Of a stretch of DNA of 64,000 bases, positions 24,382 through 33,467 are shown piece after piece; the first letter of the stretch is position 1; each line of letters begins with the position of its first letter. This stretch comes from PALSA-1316 sp964499365 (GTDB taxonomy: Bacteria > Nitrospirota > Thermodesulfovibrionia > Thermodesulfovibrionales > UBA6898). The position numbers were made by a program, and so were the translations under genes. The stretch is from the NCBI GenBank assembly GCA_964499365.1, contig CAZCKU010000002.1:372001-436000 (forward strand), written 5' to 3'. Below the pieces are notes generated by a model. The model made no database searches. It saw only the letters and a list, made by a program, of their open reading frames with translations, and was not told the origin of the DNA.

Positions 24382-25656
24382 TTATTTATTAATGCCGAGG
24401 GGCTTGATGCCTTTCAGCTGGGCCTCGGAATCAATGAGGAAGTTTGCTGCCGACGCGACTTTTTCGCCGGCCTTGAGACCGCGCGTAATCTCGACCATGC
24501 CGTCGGTTTTTATGCCGGTCAGGACTTCACGCGGCTCAAAAGTGTCCTCTCCCCTGTCGACATACACCACCTGCCTGATCCCGGTGTCAATGACCGCCTC
24601 CTCAGGGACAACGAGTCTGCGGCCAAGGCCCATACGGAGAGAGACGTTCGTGAACATCTGGGGCTTCAGCAGTCCGCCCTGATTCGAAAGGGTGAAGCGG
24701 ACCTTGGCGGTTTTCGTCTCTGCGGACAAGGCGGGGAAAATATAATCAACTTTGGCCGAAAAAATCTTTCCGGGAAAGTAGCTGAGGTTCAAAGCGGCAG
24801 ACTGGCCCTCTTTGACAAACGGAAGATCATACTCATACACATCCGCAATAACCGAAACAGACGAAAGATCAGCGATGTCAAAGAGTTTTTCACCAGGCAT
24901 AACCTTCATTCCCTGCAAGGCCGGCTTCTGAAGGACATAGCCGCTTACCGGGCTGTAAACAACAAAGGTCCGGACGGGTCTTCCCGACTCCTCGATATTT
25001 TTTATCTGGGCCTCGGTCAGGTCCCACAACCTCAACCTCTGACGCGCGGCCTCGATAACGGATTCGGCGTCCCTGACAAGCATTCCGCTGATATCGTGCC
25101 CGGGGCTTCCCTCCCTTCCAGCGGAACGCTCAACCGATGGACTGTCCTTTCCCGGTCTGCTTTCCCTCTTCCACCGCACGGCATTAATAAGCTCCTGCTG
25201 GGTCGCAAAGAGTTCGGGGCTGTATATTTCAGCGAGGGGCTCGCCCTTCTTTACCGCCCTTCCGGTGAAGTTGACGTGCAGTTTCTCTATCCAGCCTTCG
25301 TATCTCGTATTGACCGTCGAAATTCTTCTTTCGTCATAATCGACGCGGCCCACGGTCCGTATTTCCTTTGTCACAGGCTTCACTGCCGCCTCAAAGGTCC
25401 TGACGCCGATCAGCTTCTGACTGTCGGCCGAAATTTCGATCGTCGGGGCCTCCGGCTGCTCTTCAGGGGCTGGGGAGGTCACGGTATGCCCGTCATGCTT
25501 CACGGCATTGCCCTGTTTTCCGTCTGACGGCTGCGACGCGGGGACATCCGGCGCAATGCCTCCGGAACCCTTCTGCCCAATCCCGGTCCTGGCAAGATAC
25601 ACAAACGCCGCGCACGCAATGATCACGGCAAAAAGCATCAGAATTTTTTTATTCAC
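24382..25656 (-). CDS. cusB: Efflux RND periplasmic adaptor subunit, CusB type
   Basis: Links the CusA pump to the TolC-like channel. The 424-residue product has one N-terminal membrane anchor or signal (1-23), then linker and 'VGRVDYDERRISTVNTRYEGWIEKL', a barrel-sandwich hybrid ('VKKGEPLAEIYSPELF'), a coiled hairpin and 'VVIADVYEYDLPFVKEGQ', 'GLKAGEKVASAANFLIDSEAQL' near the end, all CusB-like. It lacks the C-terminal metal-binding YHS or CusF part. The GTG start overlaps the cusC stop by four bases. Confidence 0.9.
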   Translation of the reverse strand: MNKKILMLFAVIIACAAFVYLARTGIGQKGSGGIAPDVPASQPSDGKQGNAVKHDGHTVTSPAPEEQPEAPTIEISADSQKLIGVRTFEAAVKPVTKEIRTVGRVDYDERRISTVNTRYEGWIEKLHVNFTGRAVKKGEPLAEIYSPELFATQQELINAVRWKRESRPGKDSPSVERSAGREGSPGHDISGMLVRDAESVIEAARQRLRLWDLTEAQIKNIEESGRPVRTFVVYSPVSGYVLQKPALQGMKVMPGEKLFDIADLSSVSVIADVYEYDLPFVKEGQSAALNLSYFPGKIFSAKVDYIFPALSAETKTAKVRFTLSNQGGLLKPQMFTNVSLRMGLGRRLVVPEEAVIDTGIRQVVYVDRGEDTFEPREVLTGIKTDGMVEITRGLKAGEKVASAANFLIDSEAQLKGIKPLGINK

Positions 25657-26975
25657 GGTAGCACCCCTTTTCCTGTCGCTGTCGCAAGCCGCGCAATCGC
25701 CTTTTCACGTTCAACAAACTGTCCCCAGTAGAGTACTTCCACATCAATAAGGGTCTTCAGCCTGCTGATGACAGTCATCGCCTCGGCCTTTCCTGCCGTA
25801 TAGCCGGCGAGGGCCGCATCAAAGTCCTGCCGTGTCTTTGGCATCAGCCCGTCACGGTAGAGTGCCATCAGCCTTTCGGCCGATTGCAGCATGGAATAAT
25901 TATCCCGTATGACTGCAGACAGCATCGACCTCATCGCGAGGACTTCGTGCTCTGCCTCAGCCATCACCGCCTTTGCCTCCAAGACGGCCTGCCGCTGCTT
26001 CGTCTTATAGAAGATCGGGAGATTTATCGTCGTGGTCAGACTCCACATGTCTTCAAATTCGCGGGCCCGTTTAAAGTAGCCGGCGTTGATCGTAAAATCG
26101 GGATAGAACTCTTTCTCTGCCATCCTGAGCTTCGCCTCGGCTGCCGCAACCATATTTTCCTTCTCCCGGACAAACGGAGAGTGGTCCACATGCATATTCA
26201 GGAGATCTTCCATCGACACAGGCATGTCAGAACCCGCCGGCACAGCAGGCCTTCCGACAGCTGCTGCGGCATGCCGGCCGAGCGTAAGATTGAGCATCGC
26301 TTCTGCCGACCGAATCTTCTGCCCCAGCATCTCCTCCCTCTCAAGGAGCATGTATTTCTCGGCCTGGGCCATCAGAACTTCCTGCTGAAGTCCCATGCCC
26401 GCAGAATACCGGGCAAGAGCCGCATCCTCAATGCGTGAAAAGAGAAGCTTTTTTTCCTGAATGAGTTCAATATTGCGATAACTGAGGAAGAGATCGAAGT
26501 ATAGTTCCTTGACTTTCTCGGCAGTCTTGAGCCTGAGCCCCTCGTACGCCGCACGCACTCCCTCCGCCTCCTTCGAGGCCATCTGGGCTTTCAGCGAACG
26601 TTTACCCGGATAGGGGAACATCTGGGTGGCGGAGAACATCCACTGCGCTCCCTGCATCTCCCCATAGGTATATTTTTCCCAGCCCTCGTTCTGATACCCG
26701 AACATGAACATGGGGTCCGGCAGGCTCCCGGCCTGAGGTATCCGGTAACCGGCTGCAGCGAGCCTCGCTTCAGCAGCAATGATTTCGTGATTGTTCTTCA
26801 GGGCCTCCGCGATCAGCAGGTCGAGGGACAACTCGGGGGGTGACTCCACCACAGACCCCTCAGGGGCTGCAAAGGCTACAGCGGCAACAGCAAAAAACAG
26901 AACAAATACGGCGAACGGCACGGCGCACCGCCATGCCGTTTCGCCGTACCCTGCGGGGGAGGGCTTACTTCGCAT
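25653..26975 (-). CDS. cusC: TolC-family outer-membrane efflux channel, CusC type
   Basis: Outer-membrane channel of the tripartite pump. The 440-residue protein has a signal peptide (hydrophobic stretch to about residue 36), then two repeats of long helices in the OEP pattern with 'LSLDLLIAEALKNNHEIIAAEARLAAAGYRIPQA', and 'QAGSLPDPMFMFGYQNEGW'. The ATG at 26973-26975 is chosen over a TTG one codon earlier. It overlaps the upstream YtkA-like gene by 11 bases. Order is YtkA-like, cusC, cusB, cusA, with overlaps or a few bases between them, so one transcript is expected. Confidence 0.9.
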   Translation of the reverse strand: MRSKPSPAGYGETAWRCAVPFAVFVLFFAVAAVAFAAPEGSVVESPPELSLDLLIAEALKNNHEIIAAEARLAAAGYRIPQAGSLPDPMFMFGYQNEGWEKYTYGEMQGAQWMFSATQMFPYPGKRSLKAQMASKEAEGVRAAYEGLRLKTAEKVKELYFDLFLSYRNIELIQEKKLLFSRIEDAALARYSAGMGLQQEVLMAQAEKYMLLEREEMLGQKIRSAEAMLNLTLGRHAAAAVGRPAVPAGSDMPVSMEDLLNMHVDHSPFVREKENMVAAAEAKLRMAEKEFYPDFTINAGYFKRAREFEDMWSLTTTINLPIFYKTKQRQAVLEAKAVMAEAEHEVLAMRSMLSAVIRDNYSMLQSAERLMALYRDGLMPKTRQDFDAALAGYTAGKAEAMTVISRLKTLIDVEVLYWGQFVEREKAIARLATATGKGVLP

Positions 26976-27378
26976 CAACCGTGAACTTCATCGACGTCTT
27001 CTTGCCTGAGCGGGTGATCTTCACCACAATATTCCAGGGGCCTGACATCGACAGGTTCATCGTGGCCTTATACACGTTGCCCTTCAGCACGGCCTCGGTC
27101 TTGTAGTCCATGGCCGGCATTCCCGGCATGGCAGACATGCCAAAATCCAGTGCAACCTTCGCATCTGTCACATACTTTCCCGAGGAATCCCTGATGTCGA
27201 TGCTGACAATATTGTCTCCGACTACCGGAGGATTCTTGTCAATACTCACCACAACATCGTATGCTCCAGCCTTCTTCTTCACCTCATAGTCCTTCGCCGA
27301 CGCAATGCCAACGCCCACACCGGCCAAAACTCCCGCAATGACCAGCAGGGCCATCCCGACAACAAACAGTCTTTTCAT
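26965..27378 (-). CDS. YtkA/FixH-like exported copper-associated protein
   Basis: The 137-residue precursor has a cleavable or anchored signal ('LFVVGMALLVIAGVLAGV') and an immunoglobulin-like YtkA/FixH domain with 'KNPPVVGDNIVSIDIRDSSGK' and a Met-rich loop 'DFGMSAMPGMPAMDYKT' that could bind copper. Such proteins often precede Cus-type efflux genes. The ATG at 27376-27378 has AAGGAGAATC upstream. It opens the operon; the DksA-like gene is divergent about 230 bases away. Confidence 0.8.
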   Translation of the reverse strand: MKRLFVVGMALLVIAGVLAGVGVGIASAKDYEVKKKAGAYDVVVSIDKNPPVVGDNIVSIDIRDSSGKYVTDAKVALDFGMSAMPGMPAMDYKTEAVLKGNVYKATMNLSMSGPWNIVVKITRSGKKTSMKFTVDAK

Positions 27379-27607
27379 CTTGATTCTCCTTGTGATCATG
27401 TTCTCGTCATCCTGCTGCAACAGGCAGGCAACGGATAGCAATTATGTTCAATCTGTCCTGACGATCACCTTCTGTCAGTTTATCATGTTTACCAGCATAC
27501 TTTACAGAGTAGTTATGAAGAAAGTTTGAATTTTTTTCCTGGCGTCCGTTTCTTGACTAATTGCGTTTTGCTCTGATATGTTAAAAGAATTCAGAAAAGG
27601 AGATCTT

Positions 27608-28243
27608 ATGGCAACGGTGAAACGAACAGTAAAGACCTCTAACAACAAGAACTCAAAACCAGCGGCTGCCCCAAAAAAGTCCGTGAAAAAGCCTGCTGCA
27701 AAAAAAATAGAAAAGCCAAAAATAACCGCGCCTGTCAAGGCGGCAAAACCTGCCCCTGCTAAACCGGGAAAGAAAACGGCAGCAACGGCAGCTGCTCCGA
27801 AGGCAGCCCCTTCAAGGACTGTGCCCGCGAAACCTGCTGCAGTATCGGCCAATACCGCCAAACCGAAAAAGAAGCTCACCGAGCGCGAGGAGCGTCTTCA
27901 TAATATCAAGCTGCACCTTATGCGCCAGCGCACGGCACTTCTCAGCGGCGCTGAACAGGCACTGAACGAGCAGCTGCCCGGGCAGACAATATTTCCTGAC
28001 CTCGGTGACCAGGCAACTGCCGAGACCGACAGAAATTTCATGCTCCGCCTGCGCGGGAGGGAACAGCGGCTGCTGAACAAGATCAACGAAGCGATTGAAC
28101 GGATCGACAGCGGTACCTTCGGCATCTGCGATGACTGCGGCAATGAGATCGATATCAAGAGGCTTGAGGTGCGGCCGGTCACGACGATGTGCATCGAATG
28201 CAAAACCCTTCAGGAAGAGGAAGAAAAACTCAGGGAAAGCTGA
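27608..28243 (+). CDS. DksA/TraR-type C4 zinc-finger protein with histone H1-like tail
   Basis: The 211-residue protein has two parts. Residues 1 to about 90 are Lys/Ala/Pro-rich ('KKPAAKK', 'AAKPAPAKPGKK'), like bacterial histone H1-type tails. Residues 95-211 form a DksA-like domain: a coiled coil, 'LGDQATAETDR' at the place of the DksA tip, and 'FGICDDCGNEIDIKR...MCIECKTL', a complete C4 zinc finger. DksA family proteins bind RNA polymerase through the secondary channel. The lysine-rich tail could bind DNA or RNA; that is inference. The ATG at 27608 follows AAGGAG; an earlier in-frame ATG at 27578 is less likely. Confidence 0.85.
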   Translation: MATVKRTVKTSNNKNSKPAAAPKKSVKKPAAKKIEKPKITAPVKAAKPAPAKPGKKTAATAAAPKAAPSRTVPAKPAAVSANTAKPKKKLTEREERLHNIKLHLMRQRTALLSGAEQALNEQLPGQTIFPDLGDQATAETDRNFMLRLRGREQRLLNKINEAIERIDSGTFGICDDCGNEIDIKRLEVRPVTTMCIECKTLQEEEEKLRES

Positions 28244-28418
28244 GCACAATACGCCAGGCAGGAGCCGGCCGGACCTGGCTGGTTCCTGCTGATTTCCTGT
28301 CAGTTTCCTGTCTTTCAACACTGTCTGAAAAACAACAAAACCCTCATTCCTGCAAACAAAGCGCACCCGCCTGCCGGAAGAACCCATAAACAATACAAGA
28401 AGATTTCAGGAAGCGTCC

Positions 28419-30131
28419 CTATTTGGCGGCCGACAACTGTCTGATGGCAAGGACCGTCTGGTCACGCAGTATCCTCAGATAATTGAAATATTCCCTGGAA
28501 ATATCCCCAAACCCCGGCTGCTGTCCCTCGAGGCAGAAGAGACCAATATTCTTCCTGTTGACGCTGATCGGCAGCAGGATCAGATATACTGCAGCAGAGA
28601 CATTGTCCTTGTAGCGGTCCGGAATAAACCGTCGTATTTCCGGCGAACCGCTGTCCTTGATTATAAGATCACTGTCCTGAGAGATGGCAAGATTGAATAT
28701 ATCCTTTGCGTCGCCTATTTCAACGACCAGGTGCCTCTTGATCCTCTCGATCTCTGTTCCAAAACCCAGCCGTATTTCCATAAGGGGTTTTTTCGGGTTC
28801 CTCACAAAGAAAAGGGCACGGGAAATCAGGACGTTCTTCATCCCGCGGTACATAGTCTCAAGGGCAATCTGGATTATGTCGTTCAGAGCGTAGGTCTGCA
28901 GCATGGAATTGTTAATGTCCTGGATCCCCCGGGAAAAAATAGACTCCGGGTTTTCCTCCCTTTCATCCTTTTCGAAGAGGGTATCGATAGTCTTCAGGGC
29001 ATCTGTTTTGAACTCAAGGACGTCGGCGTCGGTCCGGGGAGAGGCCTCAGTCTCCGACAAAGCCTCAAGATTTCTGCAGAACCGGGACTTATGGACATCC
29101 AGGTTCAAGGCACCGGCGAGCTCGCTCAGACTCTGCGACGATGTTTTGATCATGTCGCCGATTGACTCTTTCACCTTCAGGTGCCCCCGGGTCGAACCAA
29201 GCAGCTGTTTGATCCGTGCCGTCTTCTCCTCATTGCCCGAGTCGGCCGCAAGGGCATTCGACACGTCATGGGAGAGGGTCGCTACCATACTGAGTTTCTC
29301 GTAGGCACCGGCATGAGGCCCCAGCTCAGCTCCGGGGGTATTGCGCATGCTCTGAACAATGGCCTGCGGATAATTCCATTCAGCCGCGATGGTCGTACCG
29401 ATATCTTCAAAAGAGATTTCGAGGACCGACGCAGCCGCCTGGTCTTCCGTAATACCCTTCTGTACGCTGAGCTCCCTGATCTCCGCTATCTTTTCAGGCA
29501 TCGAAAATGCAACCAGTATCTTGCCGAGAGGATGCAACAGGGCACAGATAAAAGCCTCTTCCTCCTCGACAAAGTTGAGGTCATGCACGAGCTTCTGGGC
29601 GATAATGCCGCTCCACAAGGCCTGCACAATGACATCGACGACCGTCGTATAGGCACTGTTTTTCTTGAGGTTATCGAATAGCATGAGGGTGAGCGCAATA
29701 TTTTTGACGTGCTCAATGCCCATGAGGAATATGGCACGGGACACGGTCGTGACCTCACCGGCCTGCGAATAGTGGACGCTGTTGACGACCTTCAGCAGTT
29801 TGGTTGTCAGGGAGTAATCCTTAAGGATGATGTTGGCAAGTTCCGATATCGTAGAGTCCTCGACGGTCTTCAGCTTGTTGATAAGATCAATGGTGTCAGC
29901 CATGGCCGGCAGGTCGCTTATACGACGGATCTTCAGCAATACATCATTCTTCTGGCTCACGGTGTATTCTATCCGGTCTGTTCCGAAAAAATCATGCAGC
30001 TGCAGGCGTTCCCTGCACTGCTGCTCCGACCCGCACCGGGGCGAATCCGGACAAGGCCCTGGTGCACCGTCAGGGCATCCTGAAGGCCCTGGTCCTGGGC
30101 TCCCGCTCCGTAACATGTCTGACGTGATCAT
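28419..30131 (-). CDS. HDOD domain protein with C-terminal GAF-like region
   Basis: HDOD proteins are signalling proteins related to HD phosphohydrolases but usually without catalytic His-Asp. The 570-residue reading has the HDOD domain at about 65-270 ('ISDLPAMADTIDLINKLKTVEDSTISELANII') and a C-terminal region (400-560) resembling GAF. No nucleotide-binding or output domain is seen. The start at 30131 lies 62 bases inside recO, giving an odd Gly/Pro/Cys-rich head. A GTG at 29960 would start MSQKNDVLLKIRR with TAGAAT 5 bases upstream and is a serious alternative. Last gene of the aminotransferase-era-bfn-recO operon. Confidence 0.82.
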   Translation of the reverse strand: MITSDMLRSGSPGPGPSGCPDGAPGPCPDSPRCGSEQQCRERLQLHDFFGTDRIEYTVSQKNDVLLKIRRISDLPAMADTIDLINKLKTVEDSTISELANIILKDYSLTTKLLKVVNSVHYSQAGEVTTVSRAIFLMGIEHVKNIALTLMLFDNLKKNSAYTTVVDVIVQALWSGIIAQKLVHDLNFVEEEEAFICALLHPLGKILVAFSMPEKIAEIRELSVQKGITEDQAAASVLEISFEDIGTTIAAEWNYPQAIVQSMRNTPGAELGPHAGAYEKLSMVATLSHDVSNALAADSGNEEKTARIKQLLGSTRGHLKVKESIGDMIKTSSQSLSELAGALNLDVHKSRFCRNLEALSETEASPRTDADVLEFKTDALKTIDTLFEKDEREENPESIFSRGIQDINNSMLQTYALNDIIQIALETMYRGMKNVLISRALFFVRNPKKPLMEIRLGFGTEIERIKRHLVVEIGDAKDIFNLAISQDSDLIIKDSGSPEIRRFIPDRYKDNVSAAVYLILLPISVNRKNIGLFCLEGQQPGFGDISREYFNYLRILRDQTVLAIRQLSAAK

Positions 30132-30798
30132 CGATCAGCCGGGACAGTTCATGCAGCTGCCGGTCCGAAGGCCTGATCCTGTCGAGCTTTGAACTGGTCC
30201 ATTCCAGCAGGTTCATGAACAGGCTGATCGCACCGTAGGAAAGGAGGAAGGCTCCCCCGCTCCCCGCAGAACAGCGTTCGCACAGAACGGTCCCGTGCGA
30301 CAGATAAAAGGATGCTCCGGCGCTTCCGCAGCGTCCGCAGCCGTCGATCTTCGGCAGATACCCGGCAATTTTCAGGAGACGGATTTTGTAATAGAGGATG
30401 AAGAGCTGGCTGCCGCATTCACTTTCGAGCGACCGCAACAGCGCCAGCAGGAGGCGGTAGGCATTGCGGCTGGCATCCCGTTCGGGCAGGAGGTGGAGGA
30501 TAAGCTCAATCACCTCGGATGCCCGCAGAAAACACTGAAGACTGGACCGGACAGCATCAAAGGAATGAATGATATCCGACTGCGTCAACCGGGGCAGGGC
30601 TGCATCCTCTTTGCCCCAGAGAGATATCCGGGAGCACGTCAGAGGTTCGAGGCTGCTGCCAAACCTGCTTTTGATCTTGCGGGGGCTTTTGGCAAAGGCC
30701 CTGACAATGCCGTGGTCAGAGGTCAGATACGTAACAATAAGATCAGCTTCACCAAAAGTACTTGTCCGAAGAACAATACCCTCTGTGCGCTGAAGCAT
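30070..30798 (-). CDS. recO: DNA repair protein RecO
   Basis: RecO helps load RecA on SSB-coated DNA in the RecFOR pathway. The 242-residue product has the N-terminal OB fold ('RTEGIVLRTSTFGEADLIVTYLT') and a C-terminal helical part with a zinc motif ('CGRCGSAGASFYLSHGTVLCERC'). The ATG at 30796-30798 overlaps the bfn stop (ATGTAATG), so it is translationally coupled. The C-terminus overlaps the HDOD reading frame. Confidence 0.93.
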   Translation of the reverse strand: MLQRTEGIVLRTSTFGEADLIVTYLTSDHGIVRAFAKSPRKIKSRFGSSLEPLTCSRISLWGKEDAALPRLTQSDIIHSFDAVRSSLQCFLRASEVIELILHLLPERDASRNAYRLLLALLRSLESECGSQLFILYYKIRLLKIAGYLPKIDGCGRCGSAGASFYLSHGTVLCERCSAGSGGAFLLSYGAISLFMNLLEWTSSKLDRIRPSDRQLHELSRLIDDHVRHVTEREPRTRAFRMP

Positions 30799-31250
30799 TA
30801 CATGATGTTGCCGAAGTCCTCGGGCTTGAGGTTCTTCAGCCACTCGTCGAGCTCGTCGGCGGTGCGTGCACCCATGACTCCCTCCTCGACATAGATCGGC
30901 ACCTGGCTTCGGAGGGCAACCGCAACCGCATCGCTCGGCCGGGAGTCGATCAGCGTCTCCTTCTTGCCGTCGCTGAGGTGAATGAGTGCATAATAGGTGT
31001 TGTCGATGATTTCAGTGATCACGATCCTTGTGATCCGCATGCCGAGTCCGTCGACTATATTCTTCACCAGGTCATGCGTCAGAGGCCGCGGAGTGGCAAC
31101 CTTGCCGAGGGCGAGGGCGATGGAATCCGCCTCGGGCTTCCCGATCCAGATCGGCAGCGTGCCCGTTACATCGACTGCCTTCAGCAGCAGGATATACATA
31201 TTCGACCGGGGATCAAAAAGCAGACCCTCGACCTTCATCTCAACCAGCAT
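30798..31250 (-). CDS. Bifunctional nuclease (BFN, DUF151) family protein
   Basis: The 150-residue protein belongs to the BFN/DUF151 family, named for a plant protein with RNase and DNase activity; bacterial roles are largely unproven. The motifs 'LPIWIGKPEADSIALALG', 'RPLTHDLVKNIVDGLG', 'ALIHLSDGKKETLIDSRPSDAVAVALR' cover the family core. The start ATG at 31248-31250 overlaps the era stop by one base, and recO overlaps its own stop, so all are co-translated. Confidence 0.9.
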   Translation of the reverse strand: MLVEMKVEGLLFDPRSNMYILLLKAVDVTGTLPIWIGKPEADSIALALGKVATPRPLTHDLVKNIVDGLGMRITRIVITEIIDNTYYALIHLSDGKKETLIDSRPSDAVAVALRSQVPIYVEEGVMGARTADELDEWLKNLKPEDFGNIM

Positions 31251-32137
31251 CAGGGATACCCCAGTTCCTGCAGGGCACGGTTGTCATCACGCCACCCGCT
31301 TCGCACCTTGACCCACAGCTGGAGAAAGACCTTCGTGCCGAGCAGCCGTTCGATATCATGTCGTGCGTTCGTTCCGATCATCTTGAGCAATGCCCCGTTT
31401 TTTCCTATTATAATACCTTTTTGCCCTTCTCTTTCAACATAAATATTCGCGCTGATCGCGACCAGACCGTCTTCCCGCTCCTTCCACTGGAGCACCTCGA
31501 CCGCCACCGAGTGCGGTATCTCCTCCGAGGTCTTCAGCATGATCTTCTCCCTGATGATCTCAGTTGCCATGAACCGCTCCATCTGGTCGGTCAGCATGTC
31601 ATCAGGATAATATTTTGGGCCGGATGGCAGGGTCTCCTTTATTTTTTCGACGAGCAGGTCAACCCCCTCACCGCTCTGTGCCGACACCGGCAGGATTTCC
31701 CGGAACGCAAACAGGCTGCGGTAGGTCTCGATGAGCGGCAGCAATTCATTTTTTTTGATACGGTCGATCTTGTTGATGAGAAGATAGACCGGCCTTGACG
31801 ATTCTCTGAGCAGGGCAAGGATCTCCTTGTCCTTCGCAACCGCGGGTTCGGGATCGATCATGAAAAGGACAAGGTCAATTTCGGTAAGGACATCCTGTGC
31901 CGCCCTGACCATCCTCCTGCCCAGAAGGTGCTTGGGATCATGGATGCCGGGGGTATCGATAAAGATGATCTGGGCGTCAGGAAGGGTCCGTATGCCGACC
32001 AGCCTGTTCCTCGTCGTCTGTGGCCGCTCGGTCACAATCGCGATCTTCTGCCCCAGGATGCTGTTTAACAGCGTCGACTTGCCGACATTCGGCCTGCCGA
32101 TGATCGAGACATAGCCGGAACGGAACGTGTCGCTCAT
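31250..32137 (-). CDS. era: GTPase Era
   Basis: Essential GTPase of 30S ribosome assembly that binds 16S rRNA near its 3' end. The 295-residue product has all G motifs: 'GRPNVGKSTLLN' (G1), 'QTTRNRLVGI' (G2), 'DTPGIH' (G3), 'NKIDRI' (G4), 'SAQSG' (G5), and a C-terminal KH domain with 'VEREGQKGIIIGKNGALLKMIGTNAR'. It starts immediately after the aminotransferase stop and overlaps bfn by one base. Confidence 0.97.
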   Translation of the reverse strand: MSDTFRSGYVSIIGRPNVGKSTLLNSILGQKIAIVTERPQTTRNRLVGIRTLPDAQIIFIDTPGIHDPKHLLGRRMVRAAQDVLTEIDLVLFMIDPEPAVAKDKEILALLRESSRPVYLLINKIDRIKKNELLPLIETYRSLFAFREILPVSAQSGEGVDLLVEKIKETLPSGPKYYPDDMLTDQMERFMATEIIREKIMLKTSEEIPHSVAVEVLQWKEREDGLVAISANIYVEREGQKGIIIGKNGALLKMIGTNARHDIERLLGTKVFLQLWVKVRSGWRDDNRALQELGYP

Positions 32138-33337
32138 CTAGGCGCCGTATTTCAGGTTTCCGATGGCTTCCCGGATACGTTCAACGCCCCGTGTAATGTC
32201 TTCGAGAGAGGTGGCGTAGGAAAGCCTCAGATAGTTGTCATCACCAAAGGCCGCGCCATGGACAAGCGCCACCTTCGCCTCCTCCAGGAGATACAGGGCA
32301 AGGTCGCTGGAGCCCGCAATAACCCTGTCTCCGAACTTCCCGCCATAGACCGCCGCGGTATTCGGAAATGCATAAAAGGCTCCGGCGGGCATCCTGCAGG
32401 TCATACCCTTGATCGTGTTGAGCTGCCCAACCAGAAACTTTCTCCGCCTGTCGAACTCCGCGTGCATCAGTGCGATAAAGTCCTGGGGACCGGTCAGGGC
32501 TGCCACCGCTGCCTTCTGGGCGATAGAGTTCGGGTTGGATGTCGACTGACTCTGAATATTCGTCATCGCCTTGAGGATATCAGCAGGACCGGCAGCATAC
32601 CCGATGCGCCAGCCGGTCATGGCATGAGACTTTGAAAGACCGTTCACGACGATCGACCGGGCCCTGATCTCCTCGCTGAAGGAGGCGATGCTGACATGCA
32701 CCGAACCGTCGTAGACCAGCTTTTCGTAAATTTCATCGGAGATCACATAAAAATCATGTTTCACCGCAAGCTCGGCAATCTTTTCGAGCGAGGCGCGGTC
32801 ATAGAGCATCCCGGTCGGATTCGACGGCGAGTTCAGAATCAGGGCCTTTGTTTTTTTGGTAATGGCGGCCTCGAGGGCCTCGGGCCTTACCATAAAGGAA
32901 TCAGCCTCATAGGTCTTCACAAAGACCGGCGTCGCGTCATTCAGCAGCACCTGATCCGGATAGGAAACCCAGTACGGCGAAGGGATCAGCACCTCGTCTC
33001 CCGGACCATATAGGGCCTGGGCGATATTGTAGAGACTGTGCTTTGCCCCGCAGGAAACAAGGATTTCCTCACGTTTGTAGGCCAGGCCGTTGTCCTGTTT
33101 CAATTTTTCGATTATCGCGTCCTTCAGCGGGTCAATGCCGCCCACCGCAGTATACTTCGTAAAGCCGTCCTTCAGCGCCTTGACGGCCGCCTCTTTGATA
33201 TGGTCAGGCGTATCGAAATCCGGTTCGCCAACCCCGAAGCTGATGACATCGACGCCGGACGCCTTCATTGCCTTTGCCTTCGAGTCTATCGCAAGTGTCG
33301 GAGACGGTTTAATCTTTTTTACTCTCTCAGCAAGCAT
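32138..33337 (-). CDS. Class I PLP aminotransferase, aspartate aminotransferase type
   Basis: Transfers amino groups between aspartate or related amino acids and 2-oxoglutarate. The 399-residue protein has the class I motifs 'SFGVGEPDFDTPDHIKEAA', 'VSCGAKHSLYNIAQAL', 'NSPSNPTGMLYD', 'VISDEIYEKLVYDG' and the PLP lysine in 'VNGLSKSHAMTGWRIGYAAGP'. It resembles the AspB/AatA (prephenate or aspartate) subclass; the substrate range is not shown. It leads the era-bfn-recO operon, starting after GAGGTAG at an ATG at 33335-33337. The promoter region is shared with the divergent REC-TPR gene. Confidence 0.9.
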   Translation of the reverse strand: MLAERVKKIKPSPTLAIDSKAKAMKASGVDVISFGVGEPDFDTPDHIKEAAVKALKDGFTKYTAVGGIDPLKDAIIEKLKQDNGLAYKREEILVSCGAKHSLYNIAQALYGPGDEVLIPSPYWVSYPDQVLLNDATPVFVKTYEADSFMVRPEALEAAITKKTKALILNSPSNPTGMLYDRASLEKIAELAVKHDFYVISDEIYEKLVYDGSVHVSIASFSEEIRARSIVVNGLSKSHAMTGWRIGYAAGPADILKAMTNIQSQSTSNPNSIAQKAAVAALTGPQDFIALMHAEFDRRRKFLVGQLNTIKGMTCRMPAGAFYAFPNTAAVYGGKFGDRVIAGSSDLALYLLEEAKVALVHGAAFGDDNYLRLSYATSLEDITRGVERIREAIGNLKYGA

Positions 33338-33467
33338 GGTATCTACCTCACAGATAAATTTCGGTATTGTATAACATTTTGGACGGTTTATAAAAGCGCC
33401 GTGACCGCCGCTCTGAAATCCGGGATGCTCACTTTCCCGAAAAATCGGTTATACTACCCCATAGATC

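Noticed and set aside
28244..28418. Inverted repeat CAGGAGCC...GGTTCCTG after the DksA-like gene as a terminator
   Set aside because: Stem is imperfect and no T tract follows on either strand.
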